Origin: Candidatus Levyibacteriota bacterium
GTDB lineage: Bacteria > Patescibacteriota > Microgenomatia > Levybacterales > UBA12049
DNA length: 19,070 nt
Assembly (NCBI GenBank): GCA_903872785.1
Contig: CAIQLZ010000018.1
Location: 1 to 19,070 of the forward strand
Direction of reading: 5' to 3'
Made by a program: the position numbers and the translations under genes. The first letter of the stretch is position 1. Every line of letters begins with the position of its first letter. The notes beneath the pieces are model-generated. The model worked only from the letters and a program-made list of their open reading frames with translations. It did not search any database and had not been told where the DNA came from. Below are positions 1-7,985 of the stretch, piece after piece.

Positions 1-269
1 ATTCCACTAAATAATTTAAATTTATTATTCTTAAAATAGTAATTTTCTTTATCTTTAATAATAATATCTATATCCTTTTTATCAACCTTATATTTATTGC
101 ATAGCTCCTCTGCAATTCTTTTTGCAGTATATCCTTCCATTAAAAAAAACTCTTGCTTGAAAATTTCAATATTTTTATGAAGAGAGAATGAATGCTTCCA
201 CGCTTTATACATATCTCCCATTGTATTGGCAAACACCCCGTCATAATCAAACAATACAGCTTTTTTCAT
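1..269 (-). CDS. HAD-superfamily hydrolase (phosphatase-like), 3' end cut by the window
   Basis: This is the N-terminal 89 residues of a protein that continues past the left edge. It opens MKKAVLFDYDGV, the HAD motif I DxDG(V/T), in which the first Asp (residue 8) is the nucleophile and the second (residue 10) the acid/base. The following helical stretch resembles the cap of phosphoglycolate or beta-phosphoglucomutase-like HADs. The ATG overlaps the stop of the upstream epimerase gene in an ATGA (266-269), so it is probably the last or a late gene of the left operon and translationally coupled. In nucleotide-sugar loci such HADs usually remove a phosphate from a sugar-phosphate intermediate. 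The substrate cannot be read from this fragment, and motifs II-IV lie outside the window. Confidence 0.8.
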   Translation of the reverse strand, partial: MKKAVLFDYDGVFANTMGDMYKAWKHSFSLHKNIEIFKQEFFLMEGYTAKRIAEELCNKYKVDKKDIDIIIKDKENYYFKNNKFKLFSG

Positions 270-1144
270 ATAGTTTCTTTTTTTATAAATTTTTTATTAC
301 CCCTGTACCACGCGTACAACTCTTTCGTGTAAGTATCAGGACCAGTAAATTTGAAACCCTTTATTTCGCGAAGCAATCTCTCATTGTTGCATGTGTATTC
401 ATTGCTTAACCCCTGTCTTCGAATAACTACTTCAGATTTCCTATCCGTTATTCCATTAATTTTTGCAACAATACTTTTTAGATCTATTTTTTTACCTGTT
501 CCAATATTATAAAATTTGTGTTTTGGCTTATTATTAATAAAATATTCAACTATTCTAAGAAAATCTTTTATATAAATATAATCGAAGTACACATTTTGAT
601 TCATGGTGATGGGCATACCAAAGATATTCCTACATATGGCATTTGAAATAAAACGGTACCTATAATCCTCACCTGAACCAAATAAGGCAAATATTCTTAA
701 GCAAACAATATTTTCAATCCCCTCAATATATTTAGAACAGACATATTTGCCCAATCCGTATTCATCAATAGGAATCCTTTTATCAAAATCTTCCTCTTTT
801 ACTTTTACGATCGGGAAACGCTTATCATATTCAGCTCCAGAACCACAATGAATCATTTTCTTAAACCGTCTCTTATTCTTAATAATATTAAAAAACATGC
901 GCAGATTTTGGTTCAAAGCACTTTCCGCTGCCTCTTCTTTCCTGCTACCCCCAACCAAAGCAGCATGAACAACAACATCTATATTGTGCCTTTTGAAAAA
1001 ATCGTCTACATCTTCTTCACTTAAAAGATTCAAATCCTTACGGGATGGAGCTAGAATATTATATTTTTTCTCAAGGTATTTTTTCAGATGTGATCCTACA
1101 AAACCATTGACACCTGTTAAGAATACATTCATTTCATTTTTCAT
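266..1144 (-). CDS. NAD(P)-dependent epimerase/dehydratase/reductase of the extended SDR family
   Basis: A 292-residue extended short-chain dehydrogenase. The Rossmann glycine motif GVNGFVG is at residues 11-17, an HAA segment near 60-62, a serine in the GSGAEY strand (101-106) and the catalytic Tyr-x-x-x-Lys as YGLGK at 129-133. The C-terminal half has the substrate-domain pattern (FDYIYIKD, then YNIGTG) of NDP-sugar SDRs. GDP-fucose synthase, NDP-4-keto-sugar reductases and epimerases all share this layout, so the exact reaction is not resolved. Next to the ThDP enzyme, reduction of a keto group on the modified CDP-sugar is the likeliest role (in yersiniose synthesis a reductase, YerF, follows YerE). 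The ATG at 1144 overlaps the upstream gene by 11 bases; an internal ATG (residue 5, position 1132) is an alternative start just after that gene's stop. Confidence 0.82.
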   Translation of the reverse strand: MKNEMNVFLTGVNGFVGSHLKKYLEKKYNILAPSRKDLNLLSEEDVDDFFKRHNIDVVVHAALVGGSRKEEAAESALNQNLRMFFNIIKNKRRFKKMIHCGSGAEYDKRFPIVKVKEEDFDKRIPIDEYGLGKYVCSKYIEGIENIVCLRIFALFGSGEDYRYRFISNAICRNIFGMPITMNQNVYFDYIYIKDFLRIVEYFINNKPKHKFYNIGTGKKIDLKSIVAKINGITDRKSEVVIRRQGLSNEYTCNNERLLREIKGFKFTGPDTYTKELYAWYRGNKKFIKKETI

Positions 1145-2954
1145 CTAATAATGGTATGAGCATATTCTCTTTTAATTCTGCCCTGCTTAAGAATGGGTAC
1201 ATATTTTCAAGTGGTTGAGAAACAAATGATCCGTCCGGTAGCTGTTGTGATGCAGCTTTAGGATGAAATTCCTGATTCGGGGATACCATTATTTCGCACA
1301 AAACTGGCCCTTTATATGCCAATACTGTTTTTATTTTACCGTTTAATTGAGTATTGTTTTCTATCTTTTCTGATTTTATTCCATATGCTTTTGCAATTTT
1401 AATAAAATCTGGACATGACACCCCGGTCGCATAATCTGTTGCCACATACTTCCTGTTAAAAAAAGTATTTTGCGTAAGCCGGATGGAAACATATCCATCA
1501 TTATTGTAAATAAATATTTTAATTGGTAATTTATGATAAACGATAGTCTGCAATTCGGAAATATTCATTTGAATACTCCCATCACCCTCTATGCAAATTA
1601 CTTGTTTTTTATTATTGGCAAAGCATGCTCCTACCGCAGCCGGAAGTCCATATCCCATTGCCGCGCAGCCTGAATTTGCAATAACTCTTAATCCTTGCTT
1701 GAATTTCAATGCTTGATAAGTGCAAACTACCGCAGAAGCGTTGGAAACAGCAATAATATCGTCGCCTTTCAAATATTTCGAAAGGGTGTCTATGAAACAA
1801 TATGGACTTGTGAATTTCTTTTGATCCCAATACTCTTTTAGAGTTGCGGGATACTTTTTTTTCCAATGATTCATCTTCTTAATCCAAGGACTCATCTTCA
1901 AATCTAAAGGACTATTAATGAGTTGCTTGTTCATCTCCCGGATAAAATTTCCTGCATCATAATTTAACTTCATATCCATTTTGATTGTTTTTTTATTAAT
2001 TTCTTCTTTGTCAATATCCACCATTATTTTGTAGGCTTCACGCGCGACTGATTCATAGCTATATCCAATCATTCTTATATTTAATCTTGATCCAATTACC
2101 AACAACAAATCAGAGTTCTGCAGAACAAAATTCCCGCTTCTTTGCCCAACAGTCCCCGGTCTACCTGCAAAATAAGGATTTTCGGAAGAAACCAAATCGT
2201 AACCCACAAATCCTGTAAGAATAGGAATCTTGAGCTTATTAATGAGCTCCATGATAGCTTTTTCCGCGTGGGCTAACCTCACGCCATTACCTATTAACAA
2301 TGCAGGTCTTTTAGCCCTTCTTATTTTTTCAATAACGTCAAAGACTGATTTCTCTATACCTTTTTCTCCTGCGATTTTTATTTCCGCCGACTTAAATGAA
2401 GTCAATTTTCCTGTGTCTACTTTTGCGGCTTGGATATCCAATGGGAGATCTAGCCAGACTGGACCTGGTCTACCAGATTTTGCAATATAAAAAGCCTTCT
2501 CGAGATGATAGCGAATATCTTGAGGATTCATTACGACGGCTGCATACTTTGTAATAGGTTTTACTATGTCAATAATATTTATTTCCTGATCTCCTAACTG
2601 ACGTACACCTTTGCCTGCTCCAATGGTTTCTCTTTTTATTTGTCCGGAAATAATTATCATGGGAATTGAATCAACCCATGCTCCCATTACTCCAGTAATA
2701 GCATTTGTCCCACCCGGACCTGAAGTTACAATGCACAGACCAATATTTCCAGTTAAACGAGAGTAAGACTCTGCGGCTATTGCAGAACTTTGTTCATGAG
2801 TATTACATATATATTTTATTTTTTTTGATTTTCCGATTGAATCTATTATGTGGATATTCCCGCCACCCGGTATCAAAAATGCATGTTTTATTCCAACATT
2901 TTCTAAAAAGTTAATGAGATAATCTGAAAGTTTTATTTTGTTTGCTGCTACCAT
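1134..2954 (-). CDS. Thiamine diphosphate-dependent enzyme, acetolactate synthase/YerE-like
   Basis: A 606-residue three-domain ThDP enzyme of the IlvB/pyruvate oxidase superfamily. The N-terminal pyrimidine-binding domain has the activating Glu54 (NTHEQ) and the SGPGGTNA motif (78-85). The central domain is near 200-345. The C-terminal pyrophosphate-binding domain has GDGS (457-460) followed by NN (484-485), the standard Mg-ThDP signature. The family decarboxylates a 2-oxo acid, typically pyruvate, and ligates the acyl unit to an acceptor. The PLENMYPFLSR tail (581-591) resembles, from memory, ThDP enzymes of polysaccharide clusters rather than biosynthetic IlvB, and no small IlvN subunit is nearby. 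With RfbF/RfbG this suggests a YerE-type C2 branch addition to a CDP-keto sugar, which is inferred. I chose the ATG at 2954; an in-frame TTG at 2981 lies between the apparent -35 and -10, so would not be transcribed from that promoter. Confidence 0.88.
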   Translation of the reverse strand: MVAANKIKLSDYLINFLENVGIKHAFLIPGGGNIHIIDSIGKSKKIKYICNTHEQSSAIAAESYSRLTGNIGLCIVTSGPGGTNAITGVMGAWVDSIPMIIISGQIKRETIGAGKGVRQLGDQEINIIDIVKPITKYAAVVMNPQDIRYHLEKAFYIAKSGRPGPVWLDLPLDIQAAKVDTGKLTSFKSAEIKIAGEKGIEKSVFDVIEKIRRAKRPALLIGNGVRLAHAEKAIMELINKLKIPILTGFVGYDLVSSENPYFAGRPGTVGQRSGNFVLQNSDLLLVIGSRLNIRMIGYSYESVAREAYKIMVDIDKEEINKKTIKMDMKLNYDAGNFIREMNKQLINSPLDLKMSPWIKKMNHWKKKYPATLKEYWDQKKFTSPYCFIDTLSKYLKGDDIIAVSNASAVVCTYQALKFKQGLRVIANSGCAAMGYGLPAAVGACFANNKKQVICIEGDGSIQMNISELQTIVYHKLPIKIFIYNNDGYVSIRLTQNTFFNRKYVATDYATGVSCPDFIKIAKAYGIKSEKIENNTQLNGKIKTVLAYKGPVLCEIMVSPNQEFHPKAASQQLPDGSFVSQPLENMYPFLSRAELKENMLIPLLDEK

Positions 2955-2965
2955 AAACTCAAGCA

Positions 2966-2993
2966 ATAATAGATATTCCAACCTTTTTCACAA
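2966..2993 (-). promoter_or_regulatory. Candidate promoter of the ThDP enzyme gene
   Basis: On the minus strand TTGTGA (2993-2988) is followed after 16 bases by TATTAT (2971-2966), and then 11 bases later by the ATG at 2954. The predicted transcript would have a leader of only a few bases. It lies in the roughly 105-base gap after the transaldolase gene, which holds nothing else recognisable and no clear terminator hairpin. Confidence 0.4.
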
Positions 2994-3060
2994 ATTATTA
3001 GATATTTAATCTGAATAAATCTCCACTATTCAAGTTACTTTTCCAATTTTATTTTATAAT

Positions 3061-3927
3061 TTAGACAATAAGAGCTTTCCAATCGACACAGAATCTTTCG
3101 ATTCCTTTCCTGGTTAATTCATTTTCTATATTAATTTGTTTCCAATCCGTTAATAAGTAGGGTGAATTATCAAAAGGGATTGTTTCTAAATTTGCCTGAG
3201 GAATATATGGACTAGTCAGAATGGGACATCCTTTTTCTGCCCATTCTGATAAAACTGAAAATGGTGCTGTTATAATATCGCATTCAAGACTTAAGGAAGA
3301 CAAAAAATGAGATAGATTCCTTACGCTTGCAGCCAAAACCTCCACTTTATTATTTTTATCATTTTTATAGCTTTTTAAAATGTTTGAGATTAAACTCATA
3401 CCATCTTTTCCCATATCGTCCAGTCTTCCTATAAAAGGTGATATAAAAACGTTTCCTCTATTTGAGCCTCTTGTTGCAAGCGATACAGCAGCAGCTTGTT
3501 CTTGCGTAAAACACAATGTCATATTAACTCTCATTCCTTCTTTCACGACTTGATGCGCAGTTATAAGCCCTTCTTTTGTGATCGGAAGTTTTATATGAGC
3601 ATTTGGAATCCATGAAAACATTTCTCTTGCCTCTTTAAGCATTTCAGATGATGTCGTATTGAAATCGGCATATACCTCAACTGATACTGAACCCTGAGGA
3701 ATAATTCTTGAAATTTCTTGAATTACTTTTCTATAAAAAGCGTAAATTTCCTTCTTTGTGAATTTTTTGCCCATTTTAATTCTCTTACTTACTTCCGGAT
3801 TTTTAGCAATCAGAGTTGGATTTGTAGTTTGTCCATCTAAAAAACCTAAAAGCTCAAGAGTTTTTTTTGTTTCAAGAGGATCTCCACTGTCTAGAAAAAT
3901 TTTTGTTTTTAAATTCTTTGGTTTCAT
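3061..3927 (-). CDS. tal: Transaldolase
   Basis: A 288-residue class I transaldolase/TalC-family barrel. Visible motifs are FLDSGD (11-16), the TTNPTLI strand (34-40), HIKLP with the Schiff-base Lys113, NMTLCF (135-140), SPFIGRLDD (163-171) and LAASVRN (198-204). All are standard for transfer of a dihydroxyacetone unit between sugar phosphates or for fructose-6-phosphate aldol chemistry. The length fits between short TalC (about 220) and long TalB (about 315) forms. The gene sits between PEP carboxylase and a ThDP enzyme in a nucleotide-sugar operon, not near a pentose-phosphate operon. It may supply erythrose-4-phosphate, sedoheptulose-7-phosphate or pentose phosphates, partnering with the split transketolase at 9981-11221, or it may build a precursor sugar. 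ATG 3927 is preferred over the adjacent TTG at 3930. Confidence 0.9.
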   Translation of the reverse strand: MKPKNLKTKIFLDSGDPLETKKTLELLGFLDGQTTNPTLIAKNPEVSKRIKMGKKFTKKEIYAFYRKVIQEISRIIPQGSVSVEVYADFNTTSSEMLKEAREMFSWIPNAHIKLPITKEGLITAHQVVKEGMRVNMTLCFTQEQAAAVSLATRGSNRGNVFISPFIGRLDDMGKDGMSLISNILKSYKNDKNNKVEVLAASVRNLSHFLSSLSLECDIITAPFSVLSEWAEKGCPILTSPYIPQANLETIPFDNSPYLLTDWKQINIENELTRKGIERFCVDWKALIV

Positions 3928-3963
3928 CAAATAGATTCTTTTTTATTTGTTTTTAATATGCCA

Positions 3964-3992
3964 ATCATATACCATTCAAATTGTTCTATCAA
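3964..3992 (-). promoter_or_regulatory. Strong sigma-70-like promoter before the transaldolase gene
   Basis: On the minus strand TTGATA (3992-3987) and TATGAT (3969-3964) are separated by exactly 17 bases. It lies in the 74-base gap between PEP carboxylase and transaldolase and gives a predicted leader of about 30 bases. It would let transaldolase, and perhaps the genes after it, be transcribed independently of the upstream dehydratase/PEPC segment. Confidence 0.55.
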
Positions 3993-4001
3993 CTTATATA
4001 T

Positions 4002-5504
4002 CTATCCTAAACTTCTTCTTAAAATAGCCGCCTCTTCGATAAGATCTGTCATTTCTATCCCTTTTGAAAATCTTTCATATATTCCTTCGCTAAAAACCAG
4101 GTGAGCTTTTTCCTGAATAGTTTCAGGCTCAAGCTTCTGCCCCAAATAATCCTCGATTATTTTTACATCTTGCTGTATATCTCTCCACCCTTGTGATTTC
4201 TTAGACAAGGATAACAAAACATTCTTGTTAAGATAACGCCCAGCCCTTTTTAAATCACTACGGAAATTGCAATAATATTTCTCAACAGTAGATAAATTTC
4301 TATTTTTCCTGGCTTCTTTTATTCCTCTTCCTACCCCGATAAATTCGGGAGGAATACCAATAGAATAAAGAGAGGCAGTAAAATTTATTGCCCTAGGTAT
4401 CTTAACTCCCTGTATAAGTCTTGGATATTTAAGAAGACCTGTATGTCTTAACCTTTCCCTTCTTGCAGGCATATAAATTGCTATACTATATATAGTAGGT
4501 CCAAGCTTTGTAACAGTTTTCTGATAAAACGGTTCGAAATCGGAAATCGCCTTTTTTATCTTTCTCTCATCTTCATTACTAATTACTAAAGTTTTATCTC
4601 TCTGTAAAGTTTTATCTATTTTTTTTATCGCAGTTAAAACATCTTTTTTTGGAAAATCATATTGAAAAGCACTTTGAACCAATATAGTTCTTATACCGCT
4701 ATATTCCTTCATAAACTGTGTAATAAAATAAGGAGTCAAACCACCACGGAAAGGAAGAGATCCTGCGCCGATAATCGGAAACGTTTCAATGCCTGTGTCT
4801 TTAGTGAATTTGGAATATCTCGATAAAGCTATTTTAATTGCTAAAACAGAAGGGACTAAGCCGGAACTTAAGGCAGAATCAGATCTGGCCAAATATGGCC
4901 TAATGTAAGACGGTAATGCTCCAAATTTATTCTTATGCAAATGAACATATTCCTCCAAAATCAAAGAGGAGTCTATAATTTTATTTATATCTTCAAAAAG
5001 TGGGATTATATTAATTTTTTTAATTACGCTACTCCTGTGGAGAGGATGCCTAAGATTAGTTAATTCAGAAAAAGCGTCTTGAACTGAAATCATTTCTCCT
5101 GCTGATTGAGTCATAGGCAATATCGCTTCGAATATTGGAGGCGAGTGAAATCCTATTTCCCGAGCAAGTCCTGCTGCACTTATTATTCCCAGCAATGCTC
5201 TTCCTAGCCTAAATTCCGTATGAACTCTATAATCAGGTAAGCGAAAAGTTAAAAATTTATCCTTACCTAATTGGTTTTTGTGAAAAAAAGAGGGATATTC
5301 ACTAACTAGTCTTTCAAAAACAGACTCATCAACGAATTTTCCTTCCCAATCCCATTTGTATTCAGAAACACCAAGCTCTGAAAATGCAAAATAGCATTCT
5401 TTTACTTCATCGTGATCTCTAATATATGCCTCATTATGCCAAGAAGGTTTACTGGCATTATCAGGATGCTGAGAAATCATTACCGTAGGGATTTTCCTCT
5501 TCAT
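4002..5504 (-). CDS. ppcA: Phosphoenolpyruvate carboxylase, archaeal type
   Basis: A 500-residue protein of the archaeal-type PEPC family (PF14010), about half the length of the classical bacterial enzyme. It carboxylates PEP with bicarbonate to oxaloacetate. Family motifs run in order: QHPDN (12-16), WDWEGK (51-56), FEAILPMTQS (125-134), IPLFED (167-172), LARSD (205-209), GAGSLPFRGG with the conserved arginine loop (246-255), VQSAFQYD (276-283), RRERLRHTG (348-356) and PRAINFTASLYS through IPPE (370-387). No motif is missing, so the enzyme should be active. The ATG overlaps the stop of the CDP-glucose dehydratase gene in an ATGA (5501-5504) with no clear Shine-Dalgarno, implying translational coupling to a sugar-nucleotide enzyme. 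That is an odd place for an anaplerotic enzyme. It may supply oxaloacetate for general metabolism or draw PEP into the glycan pathway; the sequence does not say which. Confidence 0.93.
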   Translation of the reverse strand: MKRKIPTVMISQHPDNASKPSWHNEAYIRDHDEVKECYFAFSELGVSEYKWDWEGKFVDESVFERLVSEYPSFFHKNQLGKDKFLTFRLPDYRVHTEFRLGRALLGIISAAGLAREIGFHSPPIFEAILPMTQSAGEMISVQDAFSELTNLRHPLHRSSVIKKINIIPLFEDINKIIDSSLILEEYVHLHKNKFGALPSYIRPYLARSDSALSSGLVPSVLAIKIALSRYSKFTKDTGIETFPIIGAGSLPFRGGLTPYFITQFMKEYSGIRTILVQSAFQYDFPKKDVLTAIKKIDKTLQRDKTLVISNEDERKIKKAISDFEPFYQKTVTKLGPTIYSIAIYMPARRERLRHTGLLKYPRLIQGVKIPRAINFTASLYSIGIPPEFIGVGRGIKEARKNRNLSTVEKYYCNFRSDLKRAGRYLNKNVLLSLSKKSQGWRDIQQDVKIIEDYLGQKLEPETIQEKAHLVFSEGIYERFSKGIEMTDLIEEAAILRRSLG

Positions 5505-6457
5505 GATAAATTTTTATACCAATCAAACACCAGAGGCAGTGAATTGTTAAAATTATAACAAGAAGACCATCCCAGTTTCTTGACTTTTTCATCATTTAAA
5601 TGCTGATATGGGATTTCATTTTTTGCATTATTTAATATTTTATAGTTTATTTTTGTTTTTAATATCTTCTCCGCTTTCTTTATTAAATCTAAAACCGACA
5701 ATGTATCTCCTGATGAAAAATTAAATGCTTGTCCTTTTACCTTATCGAAATTTTTTAACAGAAATAAATATCCGTCAGCAACATCTTTCACATATAAATA
5801 ATCTCTGATATAAGTCCCATCACTTCTGATCATTAATGTTTTATTTTTAATAACTGCCTCACATATCCCCGGAACTATTCTATTTAAATGTAAATCTCCT
5901 TCTCCATAAACATTGCCAAAACGGGTAACAACAATAGGGCAATTGTAAGTTTTGAAATATGTTTGACAGATAAGGTCTGCTGCGGATTTTGAGACATCAT
6001 ACGGATGATCTCCTTTCAAAGGCGAATCCTCCGTATATATTTTTTCAGTTTTCCCATAGGCCTTGTCCGAAGACGCAGCAATCAGACCTTTTATTTTTTT
6101 GTTTTTCCTTACCTGTTCCAAGATGTTAACTGTTCCCATAATATTAGTTTCAAAAGCAAAATAGGGGCTACCATAAGCCCTTTCTACAATCGCCTCTGCG
6201 GCTAGATGAAAAATATAATCAATTTTATTTTCAAAAAAATATTCTTCAACTGCCTTTTTTTTGCGAATATCAACAAAACTGAATTTGCACTTTTTTTCCA
6301 ATTTATTTTGTGCAAAATAGGATTTGGGGTCAATTTCTATATCAATAACAAATACTTTTGCCTGAAGATTAATTAATTTTTCAACAAGATGTCCTCCAAT
6401 AAAACCCGTTCCGCCTGTTACCAATATGTTCCTGCCTTTTATTTCCATACTTTCCAT
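5501..6457 (-). CDS. rfbG: CDP-glucose 4,6-dehydratase-like SDR
   Basis: An extended SDR of 318 residues from the ATG at 6457. The NAD-binding GGTGFIG is at 15-21, HLAAE at 84-88, the dehydratase active-site triplet S-D-K at 130-132 (SSDKAYG) and YDVSK with the catalytic Tyr153/Lys157. RFGNVYGEGD and RIVPG segments later in the chain are typical of the CDP-glucose 4,6-dehydratase branch. The reaction converts CDP-glucose to CDP-4-keto-6-deoxyglucose. The cytidylyltransferase gene directly upstream (19-base overlap) supports the CDP assignment. A GTG at 6475 and an ATG at 6448 are alternative starts. It is somewhat shorter than enteric RfbG (about 355), so a related 4,6-dehydratase or epimerase using the same nucleotide cannot be excluded. 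Confidence 0.82.
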   Translation of the reverse strand: MESMEIKGRNILVTGGTGFIGGHLVEKLINLQAKVFVIDIEIDPKSYFAQNKLEKKCKFSFVDIRKKKAVEEYFFENKIDYIFHLAAEAIVERAYGSPYFAFETNIMGTVNILEQVRKNKKIKGLIAASSDKAYGKTEKIYTEDSPLKGDHPYDVSKSAADLICQTYFKTYNCPIVVTRFGNVYGEGDLHLNRIVPGICEAVIKNKTLMIRSDGTYIRDYLYVKDVADGYLFLLKNFDKVKGQAFNFSSGDTLSVLDLIKKAEKILKTKINYKILNNAKNEIPYQHLNDEKVKKLGWSSCYNFNNSLPLVFDWYKNLS

Positions 6458-7212
6458 TTTGGATCTTCTTTCCACAGCTTATTTAAATCATCAACATCAG
6501 GATATGTATCCATTGAATGCCAAAATCCATCATGATTAAATACTGACAGCTGCCTTTTAGAAACTAATCTTTTTAAAGATGCATGTTCAAATTCTCCAGG
6601 TCTTAAATAATCAAAAAACTTCTTTTTAAAGATCATAAATCCTCCATTCGTTCTGTCTTTTAAAACAGGTTTTTCCTGAAAATCTTCCACAATACCTTTG
6701 CTGTCCGTTTTTAAAAGACCATATTTGCTACGGGGGTGTACGCCAGATATAGTGCCTATCGTATTTTTTTTCTTATGAAATTCAACCAGTTTTTTAATAT
6801 TAATATCAGATACTCCGTCTCCGTAAGTAACCATAAAATTTTCATCCGTATCAGGAATATAATCTTTAAGTCTTAATATTCTTTCACCCGGCAATGTTTC
6901 TTCTCCCGTGTTAACGAAGGTTATTTTGAAATTTTCAGGTTTAACGTCATTTTTTATAACTTTTGTTTTTCCTGTTAAGGTATCCAGACTAAAATCATAA
7001 ATCATGTTTTTTTCATTGAGGAAATATTGTTTTATATAATCACCTTTATAACCTAAAGCGATTATAAATTCATTAAATCCATAATATGCGTAAATTTTCA
7101 TTATATGCCAAAGAATAGGTTTTCCTCCAATTTGTACCATTGGCTTAGGCTTAAACTCTGTCTCCTCCTTAAGCCTATAGCCCATTCCGCCGCTTAAAAT
7201 TATCGTTTTCAT
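6439..7212 (-). CDS. rfbF: Glucose-1-phosphate cytidylyltransferase
   Basis: A 257-residue nucleotidyltransferase that makes CDP-glucose from CTP and glucose-1-phosphate, the committed step of CDP-sugar synthesis. The N-terminal loop (LSGGMGYRL, 6-14) and KPKPMVQIGGKPILWHIM (21-38) match RfbF/DdhA closely. GDGVSD (131-136) provides the metal-binding Asp, EKP (about residue 180) is the sugar-phosphate site, and the C-terminal WHSMDTYPDVDDLNKLW block is diagnostic of cytidylyl- rather than thymidylyltransferases. Length equals the family norm. The ATG is preceded by AAAAGG with a 6-base spacer (7224-7219). The gene begins 23 bases after the glycosyltransferase and overlaps rfbG. Confidence 0.96.
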   Translation of the reverse strand: MKTIILSGGMGYRLKEETEFKPKPMVQIGGKPILWHIMKIYAYYGFNEFIIALGYKGDYIKQYFLNEKNMIYDFSLDTLTGKTKVIKNDVKPENFKITFVNTGEETLPGERILRLKDYIPDTDENFMVTYGDGVSDINIKKLVEFHKKKNTIGTISGVHPRSKYGLLKTDSKGIVEDFQEKPVLKDRTNGGFMIFKKKFFDYLRPGEFEHASLKRLVSKRQLSVFNHDGFWHSMDTYPDVDDLNKLWKEDPKWKVWK

Positions 7213-7218
7213 ATGTTA

Positions 7219-7224
7219 CCTTTT
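7219..7224 (-). promoter_or_regulatory. Shine-Dalgarno site of rfbF
   Basis: AAAAGG on the minus strand, six bases before the ATG at 7212, is one of the few clear ribosome-binding sites in the left block, where most genes instead use ATGA overlaps or very short leaders. Confidence 0.5.
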
Positions 7225-7235
7225 ATTTACGAGGA

Positions 7236-7985
7236 TCATTGTACAATTTTATCATAATAATGTAAAATTTTTAATCTATAAAAAACAGCCACAGTATCCC
7301 AAAGCATATGCAATATTATTTTCCAGAAGCTTCCAGATGTAATACTACTCTCTCTACTAAAATCCAGTTTTATAGGCGTCTCATAAATTCTCCTAAAGCC
7401 AAGTTTATAAGCTACAGCTAAAACCTCAATATCAAACGCAAATCTTTTAACCAATATCCTAGAAAATACATCTTTAGCAACTTTTTTTCTAAAAAATTTA
7501 AATCCAGTTTGAGTATCCTTTACATTAAACCCAAAAAGTACATTATTAAGCGTTCTGTATCCACAGGAAAAAATTTTTCTAACAAAAGGGTAATTAACTT
7601 TTGAATCAGGATGGAGTTTGCTACCAACGACTATATCTGCTTTGTTGTTCTCCATCAAATTTAAAGCAACTATTATTCCTGATGGATCTAAATCCATGCC
7701 CGCATCTATAAATCCAATTATATCGCCCTGCGCTTTTAAAACGCCATATTTTACCGCATATCCTTTTCCATGATTCTTTTCATAGCCAACAACCTTAATA
7801 GCTTTACTCTCTATAGTTTTTGCTCTCTCAAAGGTTTTATCTAAAAACCCATCAACAACTACAATTATTTCATGCCTATTGGAAAAAGAGGATAAGATTC
7901 TATCTAGGTTTTTTATATCCTCTATGATTGTTTTTTCTTGCTTGTAAGCGGGAACAACAAGGGATAAAAGCTTTAATCCTTTCAT
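7236..7985 (-). CDS. Family 2 glycosyltransferase, dolichyl-phosphate mannose/glucose synthase-like
   Basis: A 249-residue GT-A fold enzyme from the ATG at 7985. LSLVVPAYKQE (7-17) is the first beta strand, VVVDG (42-46) binds nucleotide, and the metal-binding acidic cluster is in FIDAGMDLDP (92-101). DTQTGFKFF further on is the conserved acceptor-region signature of the DPM1/ALG5 subgroup. There is no obvious C-terminal membrane segment, so it is probably a peripheral cytoplasmic-face enzyme that loads a sugar on polyprenyl phosphate or a lipid-linked glycan. The start overlaps the cupin gene stop in an ATGA (7982-7985), which supports this start over an upstream in-frame codon at 8030. Donor and acceptor are unknown; a CDP- or UDP-sugar from this locus is plausible. 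Confidence 0.87.
   Translation of the reverse strand: MKGLKLLSLVVPAYKQEKTIIEDIKNLDRILSSFSNRHEIIVVVDGFLDKTFERAKTIESKAIKVVGYEKNHGKGYAVKYGVLKAQGDIIGFIDAGMDLDPSGIIVALNLMENNKADIVVGSKLHPDSKVNYPFVRKIFSCGYRTLNNVLFGFNVKDTQTGFKFFRKKVAKDVFSRILVKRFAFDIEVLAVAYKLGFRRIYETPIKLDFSRESSITSGSFWKIILHMLWDTVAVFYRLKILHYYDKIVQ

Noticed and set aside
188..409. Small plus-strand open frame with many aromatic residues
   Set aside because: Lies antisense to the HAD and epimerase genes, has no family signature and no convincing promoter or ribosome-binding site; a shadow of AT-rich coding DNA.
2955..3060. Riboswitch or small RNA in the gap before the ThDP enzyme gene, for example a thiamine sensor
   Set aside because: About 105 very AT-rich bases with no CUGAGA/GAUGAG-type THI-box elements and no stable hairpin by eye; a simple promoter explains it.
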